This document shows, one piece after another, positions 44,238-56,848 of a stretch of 64,000 bases of DNA. A program made the position numbers and the translations under genes. This stretch comes from Theristus sp. LFF4_11 (lineage: Eukaryota; Nematoda; Chromadorea; Monhysterida; Xyalidae): the NCBI GenBank assembly GCA_030248135.1, contig JASANC010003066.1, positions 330,001-394,000 on the forward strand. The letters run 5' to 3'. The notes below the pieces were generated by a model, which made no database searches, was not told where the DNA came from, and was given only the letters and a program-made list of their open reading frames with translations. Numbering within the stretch: the first letter of the stretch is position 1; the number at the start of each line of letters is the position of its first letter.

Positions 44238-46254
44238 CTCGACGTCAACAAAAGGCTTCGTCTGATTTCAGGTGTCCGCACAGTGCAGTGCCGCAGCTGC
44301 AGCCGCGCGTCGATCGTGCCGCGCCACGGTCTGCCGCCGAACAGTGCGCTGGTCGAGGAGCTGCGTCGTGCCGAGCGCACAAACAACGACAACCGTGGTC
44401 GTCGTGGCCGGTCGTTGTCGCGGTCGCCGGATAAACGCAAGCAACAGCAACCGGCGACCATCCGCTGCGGCCAGTGCTGCGTGTTCGTTGATGTGTCCGA
44501 CGCCTGTCGCCTGACCGACCATGTGAAGTTGTTTGCAATGTCCTCTTGTTTAAATTGTTGAAGTTCAACGTTGTCCATCAACAACAACGTCAAGCGGTCC
44601 GGTTTTGCTCTCTGATCTGAAGTGCGGAACATTTCAGATCGATAGTTAGCTCAGAAGTTTTTTTGATGCGTAGATTATAGCTGAGCGAAAAAATCTTTCA
44701 GATAGAGATAGATTAAAAAAATTTTAGGCTTCCCCCAAAGCAACTATGATGTGAGTGACGCCTAGGTTGGACGTGAGCGGTGTTGTTCGACCACTTCCCC
44801 TCAATGCTGGTGCACCGCCGACTGCAGTGCCTGTGTCAAGGCCCGTTTATAGCTGACGTATGCGCATACGGCACGTGACGTCACGTCAGGTCCCGTGTTA
44901 CTGCATATTATCATTCATACCTGACGTACGTCGACGTTCGTCTGTATACGTCAGGTATGAACGGGCCTTCGTTCAGTGTGTGCATGCATTGGCATGCCGG
45001 TTCGTGTTTCGTCGGAATCTACGATAGAATTTATAGGATCGCCTGCTGTGCCAGTCGTGCGCCAAGAAGAAATACGAACAGTCGATCGACAACATGCGTC
45101 TGCGCATCGAGGCGTCCATGCAGCTGACGCGGGCGGTCGTCAAGCAGTCGAATAGCGAGTTCGAGAACGAGAACACCCGCTGCATGCAGGTGAGTGATTT
45201 TACCGCCGAATCCGGAGAATTATGGGCATACCGATTCGCTTGCCTCTTATGTAGATTTACTGAAATATTGGCACCGATATGACATCATTTGCGTTGCGTG
45301 AGACGTCATTTCGGTGCGACACGTTTGAGAAAAAGGGCAATGTTTTTATTCAGTTGCTGACGAACAAGATGGCGACGCAGTTCGCGCAACTGGATGACTT
45401 TTGGCGAGCGACCAGCACTGAGCAGCAGTTCAATGCCGGCGTGCAGTGCGCGCGAGACATTTATGGGTGCTTCCAAGAGTGCCATGGTCAGTGTGTTTTA
45501 ATTAATTAATTGAGAAACCACGTTGATGTGTGAATGTAGAATGTTTTTACTCCATTTATTTTCTCCGTCCCGTCAATGCGATGATTTGAGGACGCTTTGT
45601 TGAAGCTCTTGAGCGACCGCTTGACATTGGCGATCGAGATATTGCGAACACATATGTGGAACGTGGAATTAATCAGTTGCTAAATATAACTGAGAAAGAA
45701 CCGGCTCGGAGAAAATGCCACGCAGTTTTTCTTCTCGCAAAGTAAAGCCTCATTTTTTCAAGGCCACATTGAACAGTCGATGCGCCATGCAAACGAGCAG
45801 TACAAAAAAACATTCAGGGTTAGTTTGGTTTTCCTGTCGAAAGTTTTTCTGCTCTTTTGTTGGGATGCGTGGGAAGTGCGAACGAAAGAAATAGCTTTTG
45901 GTCGTTGGTATGTGGTCAATGGTTATCAAAGAAGTTTGGTAGCAGCGTCCTTTCTGTTACCTGCTGTAATCTTGTGTCAATCGCAAACAAACACACCGGC
46001 ACACTTTATAGTATGACAACTGTGGTGCCCGTGGGGTTTGCTTTGCGACTGTGCACAATCGGACTGAAATCATGAGCAAGTTTCGAACGCACCTTTGGAA
46101 CACGACGTGAAAAATCGTTGTTGTTCTCTCATCTGAAACTGAAACGTGAATTAGTAGTGTCGGCTGGCATGCAATTGCGTTTGTGAAAAGAATGTGCTGG
46201 GATATTGCTTTTCAGGAATGCTTTCAGCGCATCGACGCCATGTTCGCGGAATAG
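43883..46254 (+). CDS. RING-finger/coiled-coil protein, TRIM-like, complete model
   Basis: Probable E3 ubiquitin ligase. Preferred exons 43883-44120, 44272-44522, 45037-45189, 45354-45486, 45763-45818 and 46216-46254 all agree in phase and give 289 aa. RING: Cys41-x2-Cys44, Cys61/62-His63, Cys66-x2-Cys69, then CRSC in exon 2. A degenerate B-box-like zinc motif (CGQC...CRLTDH...CQSC) spans exons 2-3. Helical coiled-coil-like sequence follows; no SPRY or NHL domain is present. The first ~9 codons (MTILFFNNP) read through sequence that recurs in transposon DNA at 39909-39935, so the native start may be Met27 at 43961. An alternative last exon at 45591-45745 is also in phase. It is a divergent partner of the minus-strand gene at 34269. 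Confidence 0.78.
44206..44237 (+). repeat. (CAA)n microsatellite in RING gene intron 1
   Basis: About ten CAA units directly upstream of the exon 2 acceptor. Confidence 0.9.
44845..44970. mobile_element. Short palindromic MITE in RING gene intron 2
   Basis: AAGGCCCGTTTATAGCTGAC at the left mirrors GTCAGGTATGAACGGGCCTT at the right. The interior contains CACGTGACGTCACGTC and CCTGACGTACGTCGACGTTC palindromes. Confidence 0.72.
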
Positions 46255-47751
46255 ACACGTTCTGTGATTGCATTTCTCATGTCAACACATTTTGCAAACT
46301 TTGTGAATTGTGACATGACGTTAGGTCATTGTTATTGTTGTTCTGATGGTGACATTTGTCTCGTTTTGTCTTCTCATTTTCAATTTTTCATCTTTGAGAA
46401 TTTCGCAGGGTCGAGTTTCTTCTTTTGTTTTTGATGATCTCTTCTTAGTTTTGGTGATTCAAATTACTGCTAGGGAGCTACTGTCAAGAAAACAGTTGAT
46501 TGTTGCCGCAGTGAATAGTTGAATTAGCATTAACTTGCAACATTTTCTCTAGTATTTCATTTTTCCAATGGATCAACTCGACACGATTGTGGCAAAAAAT
46601 GCAATAAACATTGATCATCGGCAAATTAAGAAATGCAATATTTTTTTGCAATCGCATTGTTACAGCAAAACAAAAAACCAAACACAGAGGGGTGGATGCA
46701 CCAATATTTTAAAAACAACGAAAAAATCTAAAAGTTTTGTATGGCACCAAGTAACTTCGGAAGCAGAACGGGAAGCATAAGTACAGCTGAATGAATGTCG
46801 ATACTTCGGGCAGCACAGGGCGATACCTTCTCGGGTCACGACACGATTTATGACAAGTTCCGAAATATCCGGAAATTTGTGGCAGAAAACAGATAAGGAA
46901 AAATGCCGCCACTGCCACTGTACCAACCAATCAAGGTCGTGTGAAGGAAAATCATGTCGTGTCGTGTCCCAACAACAAGATAGTCCGAAAATAAAAGATG
47001 ACATTCCACTACATGTTTTGTTCTGGAATATAAAGATGACATTCCATTACATTTTTTGTTCTAGAATACGGTTCAGTTAAGTTCCATTCAGCTTTTGCAC
47101 AAATAAATACGTTTTCAGCACACATGTCCAATTCAAACCAGCGCGGAAGCGCAACCATACACAAAGTTCTGTGAGCTTTGGTTGCAACAACAATGCAGCG
47201 CAGCTTACACTAGAATTTGCATTCGTTTCAAACAGACAACTAAATTACTGGTCACCCACTTTCGCACCAATCTTGGACAAAAACCAGAAAGCCCGTAGCA
47301 GTGCAGTTTTGCAACTTGCAATACTGTTTTTAAAATGCAAAAATCATATTTTAAGTACAGCATTTGATGCAATTATGTAAGTACGTTTTTAAGCAACGCA
47401 AACAGTGTGTTGATCTCAAAATAATCGAGATTCTAAAAAATACAGTACAACCAAAAATCTATACCAATAAAATATTCTGCACAAATTACCACTCCAAGCC
47501 GTTTCAATGTCAATCTTTCAACCTTCGTTACTGCACCAACAATTCAACATAAACATTCAATTGAGACAGTTGTGAACAAAAAAAACGTTTGAGAACCGTA
47601 GCCCAATATTGAGTCAACAAATAAGACAACATGAACCAACACACCAAAAAATCAATTGGCACCAACAACAAAAACAAACCACACACATATAACAACAAAT
47701 CTGCCAGAAAAGCCACTCGGTTGACGAAGCAATAAAAAAAAACCACCACAA
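46255..47751. other. Intergenic between convergent genes, no features seen
   Basis: Lies between the RING gene stop and the stop of the large minus-strand gene. AT-rich, with short ORFs only. The 3' UTRs of both genes should be here. A near-repeat of AAAGATGACATTCCA...TTGTTCT(G/A)GAATA occurs at 46993-47060. Confidence 0.5.
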
Positions 47752-50700
47752 TCACAAATAATACACTGTAACTTTCGTGTTGTTCGGCGGCGTCGTGGAG
47801 CCGCGCGGTTCCTCTCCAATCGGCACAAACGCGGGCGGCGCCCCTCGACGTCGCTCCGTCAACGGCCCGCAAATCTCGACCGCACTGTCCACCGTCAGTT
47901 CGGCCGCCTCGCGTTGCTTCAGAAATAAACTCGATCGCTCCAACTCGGACGCCGTTGATTGGTTGTTCAGTGACTCGTCGAGCACGCTGATTGGCTGCTC
48001 CGGTGTTGTTGTGGTCGTCGTCGGCGCATTATTCGTGTCGTTGTGATTCGCGTCGAAATGCCGCGGTCCGGAGTTTTTGCGCCAACTCACCATCGTCGTC
48101 GTCGTCGTCGTCGACTCCGGCTCGCATTTTGGCGCATTCCGCGATTGCGCGAAACTCGACGCGAACAGACGATCCTTGGTGGCGCCATTGTTGTTGTTGT
48201 TTTCCTGGTTGTTGTTGTTGTTGTTGTGCACGATTTGGTACTCGATTTGGAGCGCGGGCGCGGGGTGCTGTTCCGCTGCGGGGTGGTGTACCACTGCGGG
48301 GTGGTGTACCACCGTGTCATTATCGTCCACGGCACGAACGGCCAATCGAGTCACAGTGACCGAGTCCTTGGCGGTGTCCTGCATCAGTTCGTCGGCGTCG
48401 TCATCTGGACAGACGAAAATTGAAATGATAAAAGCTGAGAAAAAAACGATAAAAGTCAAGCACTCAATGGCAGTTCGGATGGTGTGCCAAGAACGGACGG
48501 ATTACTAGCCCTAGCTCACTGGTTGTACTGATCTTTCAGCGGGAACAACCCTGAGCAAAGCAACCACCTTGCAGACAAGCGTCAAGCAAAAATACCAAGC
48601 AGCAAATTCAAATGCAGCTGTTTGATGCCAATGTTGCGAAGGATGAGCATGACACGAAATCCGAGAAAAAAAACCAACGTCCAAAAAACTGCAATATGCC
48701 GAAAAAAACGCTGACCAACCAGTGCCATCCGGCTGCACATTGTCATAGCGGCTTTGTTCCACCTTGATCGACTCACTTGATTCTTCTTCTGTTTCACTTG
48801 ATGCCGCTGGTTTACCTGGAAAACGTAAGATGATTTTCAAAATCGTTTGGATTGTAAAAACGAAATTCGATCCATTCATTCGGCTTTTGTGGAACAAAAT
48901 GGTTGTTCAAAAAACCCGACACTACACACTTCGATGTGAACGCAACGCCACACAAACAAAAGCACAGTTTCGATTTGAATCAATCAAGAAGTCAATCAGC
49001 GCGAAGCCACCAATCAATTGGATCAAAAAAAACAATTAAAGAGAAATCTTCCACCTTGCCCACCAGCGCGATGCGTGCTGTCGACACTGTCCGCAATTCG
49101 CACCGTCTTCTTTCCGGCCGCTTTCGTCTCGGTCGCGCTCAGGTTCTCCATGGAGCTCAGTATGAAATTGGCGGTGCCAATCGAGACGACGCTGGTCGGA
49201 CTGGTCTGGGGCGCTAACGTGGGCGCCGCGTTTGGCCGAGCGGGCTGACTGCTGCTGCCTGGCAGGAGATTCACCGGCTGACGGTGGACTGTCATGCGCG
49301 CCTCGATCAGATTCGGTGGCGCTTGGCTGTGCGGCTGAATTGTCGGCAAAATTATGAAGTTCTGTCTTGTTGTGTTCGTTTTCAAACAAAGGAACCCCTT
49401 TTTTGTCCGTAACACAAAACACTATTGGTTGGAGGTCAGATAAGCGAACTAGCGAGACGTTCTCTACTTTGGTGCTGGGTTGGCACAGGAAAAAAAACCG
49501 GTTTCTTTTCCGTTTTAAAACTGGTTTTTTTCAGTCTTTTTTCTTGAAAAAATAAAGAACCGGTTTTTTATCTTAAAAATTTTCAAACTTCGTGGTCAAA
49601 AATCACAACTCTTCGTTTGATTGATAAAATGTAAAATTATATTTTTGAAAAAAACGGTGCAGTGAACTGTGTCAAACTGAACTGGGGAAGCATCATTTTG
49701 CAGAAGCTTTTGTGTCAAGGGTCAAGTGAAATACGATGAAGACAAGGTGAGTGCTAAACCAAGTGCATATGCAGACTGACTGACGATGTTGTCGATTTGC
49801 AAAGGGTAACTGATGAAATGTTATTTTTCAAACGCAATCCGCCACCGGTTTCACTTTGCAGTTCTGCAAATCTCGCCCCCTAATCGGGGTCAGCTATCCG
49901 GTCTCCTTGCAACCGTCCCTCCCCGCTCCCCAAACCTACACGGTCACTGCCCAGTCTTTGTTTTCAATTTATTGAACGTGCTGCCCTGGAAACCAATAAA
50001 AGCGAAATTAATTTGATTTGAAACAAAAAATTGGGTAGCATTTGGTGGCAAAAACAGCATATTGGGTCGGTTGTATGCCCGAAAACAGCATTTTACGCTG
50101 CTCAAAATCACTAATTTTGATGTATTTCCTATTTTGAGTTCAAGATGCCAAGTTCTGAAAAGTTTAGGAGGTGGGAAGCATTCGGTTTTTTATGGTTTTA
50201 GAACGGTTTTAAAACGGAAAAGAAACCGTTTTTTTCCTGGCAATATAAAAAACCGGTTTTTTACCAACTCTATTTGGTGCCATGGTTAAAAAAAACTTTT
50301 TTGGTTTCATGGAAACACAACTTCCGCCGACCATCAGTGGGCGATCAGCAGTGGACTCATCGATATACACGGTCTCACGAGTGGCACCGTCATGCCGTTC
50401 AACGTTCACTGATGCCAGTGCACCGGTGGTGACTCGCACGTCAGCATTGTTGTAATCCCTGCCGCTGTTGTCCGAGTCGGACTGCGGCGAGAGGCGCGTT
50501 TGCGTTTGAGCGTTTGACTCGTCGGCAAGCGTCAGGCGAAAGGCGGATGAAAGGCTGGAGGAAGAATGGAATTGGTGTGATTCTGACTGGCTGCAATTTT
50601 GCTGTTTTCAATCTAGCGCGATAATCTGGACCGGTCTCAAGCGGACTTACAATCTGATCCTTTAACACCACTTATTTTTTAACACCAGTTCCACATAGTG

Positions 50701-53700
50701 ACACTGGACAAAAGCAGCCCGCAGCTTCGCTAATAACTGAAAATTTCGTCCTCCATAACCCAGAATCAAAAAAAGCGCCACGACGAAAACGACTCACTCG
50801 ACCGAACCGGGCCGCCGTTTCAGTTGCTGACCGCGCGCGGGCGTCAACGGCAACGTTCCATTGTGATTGTCACTGAGACGATGGCTGTTTTGATTGTTCC
50901 GATTCGTGACCGCCTGGTGGAATTCGTTCGCAAACGAGACGTTCGAAGTGTTGGAAGAGGTACGACGACTGAGGCGTTGGCTCTGCAGGCTGAACTTGCG
51001 ATCGTCCGCTGCGGACACGGAGAGACTCGGCGAGCCTGGAAAAAAGGGTGAAGACAGCTGGCTGAATGGTGGGGTGGTTTGCACGTGCACCATGGTGAAG
51101 AACCATGCAGCTAAAGCTAATCAGTCAGCACCCTGCGATTCCAGAAGACTGATTTTAGTGTTCATGATTGTGGAATAACACATGTTTTCGTGCGATTTGT
51201 AAAACGATCTATTCGCATTTCGCACCGGGTGACCGACAAAACATTGACAGAGACTGCCGGGAAGTCCAACGTTCCGCCTATCAACTCCACGATCTAAACA
51301 ATCCTCGTCTGCAGCTGCACCAAACGCAACCTAGCGCACCTTTCTCAAAGACGGACGCAATGAATTTCGCCGTCTCCGAGCGCGTGTCCTGCTGCACCGG
51401 CTGGTCACTGGCGGATGTTTGCTGACTGGCGCTGTCGTCGTCCTGCTGCTCGCACGGGTTCTTCAAGAATTGTAACGTCTGCGACTGCGCCGGATGCTGC
51501 TGCGAGCCGGGCGGGCACACTTGTGTGATCGACTGCAGAACGGTTGGAAACAAAAGCACGTTGTGAAAACAAGTTTTCGTTATCAGAATGCTGAACAATG
51601 GCGTTCTTGTGAGTTTTCTCGATTCCTATCATACAATTCGTGGCGTCGTGGTGGAACGTGGCGTACTTGGCTGCCAGGTGGTGCGCATACCTGACGGAGA
51701 GTCGGGCAACCGCATGGAGGTGATCACGACGCCGTTGCCCCCGCACGGGTATGATAAACAAACTCCAAAATGCCTCACTGCCCCTCACTCCACTCACGCT
51801 AACTGAAATCGGTGAGCCCCTCGCCGTGTGTCCGCCGGGGAACCGCAGCGGCGGCGCGTTGCGCTGTTGCGGCGTGGACGCCATCGGGTGCTGGCAGTCC
51901 AACGTGAACACGTTGCCATTATTGTCATTGGTATTACGACTGGCGACATTGGCCGCCAGTGTTGGCGTCAACAGACCGCCATTCGCAGTTTGCTCCATGT
52001 GCCAGCTGGCCGGCTCAATCGAGCGACACATCAGTGGCGTGTGGCTGTCTGGCTGGAAAATGGTGGAAAAAGAATGTGCGTGAGGTTCGGCATGTCCGGC
52101 ATTTCCAATGTCGGTGCTGTCCCAGAACGCTTTTTACGTTTTTCTTTCCCTTGCTGGTGCATTTTTATTCCCAGGAGAGTGCAAATCTAAAGTTGCACCT
52201 TTACAAACAAAAACACACAGGCACAACACTGTCAAATGCAGTGCGTGGCGTGTGCGTGCGTGTTTTGCAACATTCCTCGACTAAACACAAGTGGGCCGCA
52301 CAGCACCAGCATACGAGCTGGCCTTCGCGTTCTGGTCCAAAATAATCGCACACACACACACGTGTCTACGCCTGTTTAACGCTAACTTGGTGGGACAGCT
52401 ATCCGCGGTGGCGGCAAAACACAACAACAACAACAACAACAAAATCAACCAACAACAAGTGCACAGTGCTCACAAACGCACATTACCGACCCAATGCGTC
52501 GCGTCAGCTGGCGACGGCTGGTCAACAGCGGTCACGTAGCTCGCTGTCGAGTGTTTCTCGTGCGACGGCAGCCAGGCGACCAGCGACTTCCGCCAGCTGG
52601 TGCCACGTGCCACCACCGATGACAGCAGTGACTCGGCACTGCGCGATGAGCGCAGGGGTGAACTGAAAAAACAGTGCGAAGTGAAAACGGGGATGTGTGC
52701 GAAATTAGGATTGGCGGAAAAGAAGTTTTCATTTGAGGAACGTGCATTTTTGTGACCATGCGCATCTTTCGAATCCGAATGCTGCACAGTCACAGTCACA
52801 GACATAAACAGACACAATAGAAAGACACTGGCGAACACACGGACGATACAATGCACGCAGCAAACCAAACAACTTTCAGACAAGGAGTTCACTTTTCGAC
52901 CAGAAGTGTTAATCAGAATACCGTATTACCTCTATTAAGCCCCCCCCCCAAAAATTAACCCCCCCAAAAAAATAAACCCCCACCCCCTCGACAAGTTTCC
53001 AAATAATCCCCCCCCCAAAATAATCCCCCATGGGGGATTATTGAAACCTGTTTGAAACACATACCCAGCGAATTCAGTGGCTGGCTGCAGTGAAAATGAT
53101 GAAATTGTGCTACGAAAGGCCCCAAATGGATGAGTTAATGGTAATTTCATTACAAAAGGCTGTTGTAAAAGGTAATTTCTATGTAGAGTAGAAGTTTCTG
53201 CGACTTCCTTCCTGCCATGGAAGGTATTTTTGCCATTTTGCCCACTCCTAAAAATGGTTTCCAAATAAACCCCCCCCCCAAAAAATAAACCCCCACCCCC
53301 AGAAGTCGCTGAAGAAATAAACCCCCATGGGGGTTTATTAGAGGTAATACGGTACTCAAATCGACAACAAGTAACAACTATTTGAAGGAAGACCCATGAA
53401 CCAACTTCACGACAGCACCGGCCTTCGCTGGCGACGGTGCCTTGTTTGCCCACAGACACGAGGCCGCTGCACCGGGCTGCTCCTCCGTTAAGCCTCTTTT
53501 TAAGAGCCTCTCTTCCGGGTCGTTGATATTCGTCGGCGGTGAGTTCTCATGGGCCTAGAATTGCGTTGAATTAAGAGCTACCGCACGATTAAGTGACTTT
53601 CATTCTTTCATTTCTGTGTTCGTCCAGCAAGCACACGATTTCACGATTCGAGAAGGCAGCCCACAGCCGCTGATGAGGCTCCTCCCCTCTCTTCGCAGCT

Positions 53701-56700
53701 ATAGCCAAGCCGAAACGCAGACCACCGCTCCATGCAACTCCGGATTGAATTTGCGAAAATCACCCGCATCGTAGAAGTCATGTAAACCACCTGTCGTTTA
53801 TGTTGCCGCCTCCGATTGGAGAGCCGCTGTCGACGCACATCCCAACCCTTCGTCAGTGTACTGGCGGAGACCGTCCCGATCGCACCAAATGCTTGATCCA
53901 CACTTGATGTCGTCGATGAATGGTCGGTGGTCCTTGAGTGTTGCGGCAAGTTGGCGCCGGCTGACGCGAACGGTTCGCCGGTTACTCCTGAAATTTTACA
54001 AACGTTGCCGATTTCCAGGATAGAATCAACTTAGCTTATTCGTTTTTGCGTTTTTTTGGGTAGCACGTCGAACGGTACGGACAATCATGTTGGTGTGCGT
54101 GCACAACTTCAGAAACCAATCACAAGTGAAACAAATGCAAAAAACGCAAAAATACGTCGGTGTGGTTTGATTGACTAAGGTGGGAAAGGAACGCATAAAG
54201 TTCAAAAAACATCCAACACAGCAAAACACTGACGTTAAAAACTAAACGCGGAAAAAAGGAAAACGAAAACTCCAATACCTAAAATACAAACTTTACTTTC
54301 TAAATGCACTTATAAATAAATATATACACCCGAATATATGCAATACAAGCGACAGACACTTCAAAACAGTAACAAGAGAGAGAGAGAGAGTGAAAAACCA
54401 ACCGACGGTGGCGGAGCGTTGCATCGGTGCAGAAATGGTCGGTCGCGCAGTGGACCGTCGACTCGCCACGCTGCCGCTGAGCAACGACGACGGCGACAGA
54501 AACGAGGACCACCAGGAGGAGTTGGTGGACGTGTTCAGTGACGGCGATCTGCAGTGGAACAATGCACGCGAATAGTGCTGGTTGTTGTTGATGGCAGACA
54601 CGACAGCAGTGCGCTGCCAACTGCCGTTGTCGCACGCTCACAACCAGCGAACACGCCAGTCACACAGTGCCACTGGTTGTGTGTTCGTGACTGTGTTCAC
54701 TGACACAAAAACAATGGCACCGAGTCTTCCCGAAGACAAAGATGTTCTTCACAAGCTACAGTCCATCTGGAAAATATATGCAACATGACGTGATGATCAA
54801 CCAATCAGCTTTGAGAACTGCTCATGATCAACCAATCAGCGCTGAGAACTGCTATGACCAACGAATCAGCTAGTTGCCTATATTATCCAGATGGACTGTT
54901 GGAAATTCAGCCAACGAAACAGCGCCACACTACGCCGACCACTCTGCAACGCAGACAGCAGTACCGTTTCGGCAGTTCAATGACGGCATGGACGCGGGCG
55001 TCCGGCTCGTGTTCGCCACTCGACTCGGCCAGCGTCAGCTCCGGGTCGCGCCGCACGTCGACGCATTTGCGATGGCGCAGATCCGGCAGCGACGCGTCGT
55101 CCGGGATCTTGCACGCGCGCAGCGACATCAGGCGGCTGCGTGCCTCGGCGAGATCCATCAGTTTCGTCGACGACGCCGGTCGGGCGCGCCGGAGTTTCTG
55201 TTCTGAAACGGCATTTTTTCCGGTTTTTTTTCTTTGGCGCAATTTCGTTTGATCATCATCTCACTGATGAATTCGATCGACGTTCTTTATAATTTTTTAC
55301 TCGTTGTCTCTCACCTATCCTCCCACTGATGTTGCTCATGTGTTCAAACGTCCCTGAAAACGTCAACCCTCTGTTTGGCTTATTAGCTGCACTTGAATTA
55401 GAGATTGATGATCGATTGTGGAAGATTGTGCATCCAGCCAGTGTGCTGTTTTTTTCTGAGATGCAAAGAAACTGTGTGTTGTATTTGCTGTGTATTTTGC
55501 AACACTCGGTGATGGAAACGAATAAGTAACCAAACCCAAGCCCCAATGTTTCCGTTTAGTCTTGCTAATACTACTGACCAATATCCCAACTACCAGTTCC
55601 TTGCGTTCCCTTTCTGTGACATTCTGTAATCAAGCTAAATGCACTTGTTGGTTGCATAAATTCTGCCCCACTTCCATGTCAATGGGCCACTGACAGCTGG
55701 GGACAGCAGCGAGCAGCCGTGATCGTGTTCATGCATGAAAACACCATTAAACATAGCTGGATACAAGTTGTTGGTTTCGGTGAGAACATGTTGGATAAAC
55801 AAGTCTATTTTCTCGAAGTGCTGTTTGCTATCAAACTAGTCAGTCTATACAATCATGGCTGTTATTTATTTATTAGACACCCACGAATTCGATTCGATAA
55901 TATTCGCGATAATTTGTCGTTTCGCGATTTTTGTTATCAACGATAAAATATGCAGTTTCAACAGAAATTTTCCAAGAAGATCAATAAAACATGGAGAGCT
56001 ACAGTCCATTTGAAAGCCAACGGAGTACGGTAAATTCAACTACATCCGATCTTGGCACTGTTTTGCTGCTACTGTAGCTGCGCCTGTAACCATTATCAGG
56101 GAAGCGTATTTGAAAACATCAATAAATAGTGTTAGAAACGTATTTGAAAAGCCCACAAATAGTGTTTTCGGAACGATAATCAGGGCGAGACCGTGTCATG
56201 GAGCTGATACAACAATTATCTTGGTCCCGAGACTCCATGCGCGCATACATGGGTAAACAGTTTCATGCTTGACGCGGGAATTCAAACTTGGTAAAATGAT
56301 CCGCGTCCCCGAAATAGGGTCGGGTCACTTAGGCTATTTTCTATTGCCACATAAAGATTGAAATTGATTGCTTTTATGCATTTGCAAACGCATTGAGTCG
56401 CAGAACCTAAACAATTGGAATTGGTAATAGTAGATGCTGTACTCCATGGATGCGTCATTTTGCCATTTAACTGAACCAATCCTACAGATAAATAAAATAT
56501 CCATCATCAAGCCCGTTGAAACCGTTCAGCAGCAGCCGCAAATCAACGCGGAGACCGTGGAAACAAAGATAGCAACGAGAACGAGCTCAGTTCACACGAA
56601 ACCAACCAAACTCACCCGACGGCGTCGGCACCCTGGCGGCGCTCGAGTGTCCCCTGGCGGTGATTTCCGTCTGTGAGCGGCGTTTCACCAGCGCCGAGCC

Positions 56701-56848
56701 GGATGGTGAGCCGGTGCGATTGAATATGCGATCGGCAAAGCGAATCATCAGCTCCGTCACGACCGCCTGCGCGTTGATGCCGCTGAGATACGCGGGCGTG
56801 CCGCTGTGCTCCGGACCGTCCGTTGTGCTGAGCTCGTGCGTGTGACTG
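47752..56848 (-). CDS. Unrecognised large Ser/Thr/Asn/Gln-rich protein, last 12 exons (5' end missing)
   Basis: Exons 56848-56616, 55202-54965, 54548-54403, 53987-53966, 52662-52487, 52048-51798, 51532-51340, 51035-50798, 50554-50297, 49326-49055, 48815-48720 and 48404-47752 join with matching phases throughout. They give about 925 C-terminal residues; the first begins with two codon bases missing, so earlier exons exist. The clearest structured parts are exon 1 (YLSGINAQAVVTELMIRFAD) and exon 2, a charged probable helix (TKLMDLAEARSRLMSLRA). The rest is disordered-looking, with many Ser-Arg-Ser and SP sites, poly-Asn/Gln and poly-Thr. The C-terminus (PPAFVPIGEE...KVTVYYL) is not low-complexity. 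I do not recognise the family; a scaffold or cytoplasmic signalling protein is a guess. The 22-nt exon and the exon at 50554 (weak donor) are least certain. ACGATG|GTGAGT inside the last exon could be an optional donor. Confidence 0.6.
49480..50265. mobile_element. Inverted-repeat element with AAACCGGTTTCTTTTCCGTTTTAAAAC ends, in intron
   Basis: GGTTTCTTTTCCGTTTTAAA near 49500 is mirrored by TTTTAAAACGGAAAAGAAAC near 50210, each followed outward by a run such as AAAAAACCGG. It lies in the intron between the exons at 50554 and 49326. Confidence 0.6.
52919..53354. mobile_element. ~436-bp MITE with TACCGTATTACCTCTA ends and C-runs
   Basis: TACCGTATTACCTCTATTAA at the left is mirrored by TTATTAGAGGTAATACGGTA at the right. 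Internal CCCCCATGGGGG palindromes and AATAA/ACCCCC blocks occur on both arms. It lies in an intron of the large minus-strand gene. Confidence 0.82.
54758..54899. mobile_element. MITE family B in intron, with tripled CCAATCAGC motif
   Basis: ACAGTCCATCTGG at the left mirrors CCAGATGGACTGT at the right. The motif GATCAACCAATCAGC(T)...GAGAACTGCT is repeated three times inside. Confidence 0.75.
56223..56406. mobile_element. MITE family C
   Basis: GGTCCCGAGACTCCATGCGC at the left is mirrored by ACGCATTGAGTCGCAGAACC at the right, with CGTCCCCGAAATAGGGTCGG in the centre. It lies between the large gene's visible first exon and its next exon. Confidence 0.8.

Noticed and set aside
43862..44632. 256-aa minus-strand ORF opposite the RING gene's first exons
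   Set aside because: It is rich in Arg/Cys/Ser runs from reading the CAA/GTT repeat and GC-rich exon in reverse. The plus strand carries the RING motif with phase-matched splice sites.
45591..45745. Alternative terminal exon of the plus-strand RING gene
   Set aside because: In phase and open for 51 codons, but with a weak acceptor. The pair of exons at 45763 and 46216 has stronger splice signals and continues the coiled-coil pattern. Kept only as an alternative.
51640..51735. Possible extra exon reading GGNGVVITSMRLPDSPS with a good donor
   Set aside because: No acceptor gives the phase required between the exons at 52048 and 51532. It may be an alternative exon but cannot be supported.
53641..53949. 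102-aa minus ORF in the large gene
   Set aside because: Extending the exon through it does not give the phase needed by the next exon. A short 22-nt exon at 53987-53966 does, so the long reading is probably fortuitous.
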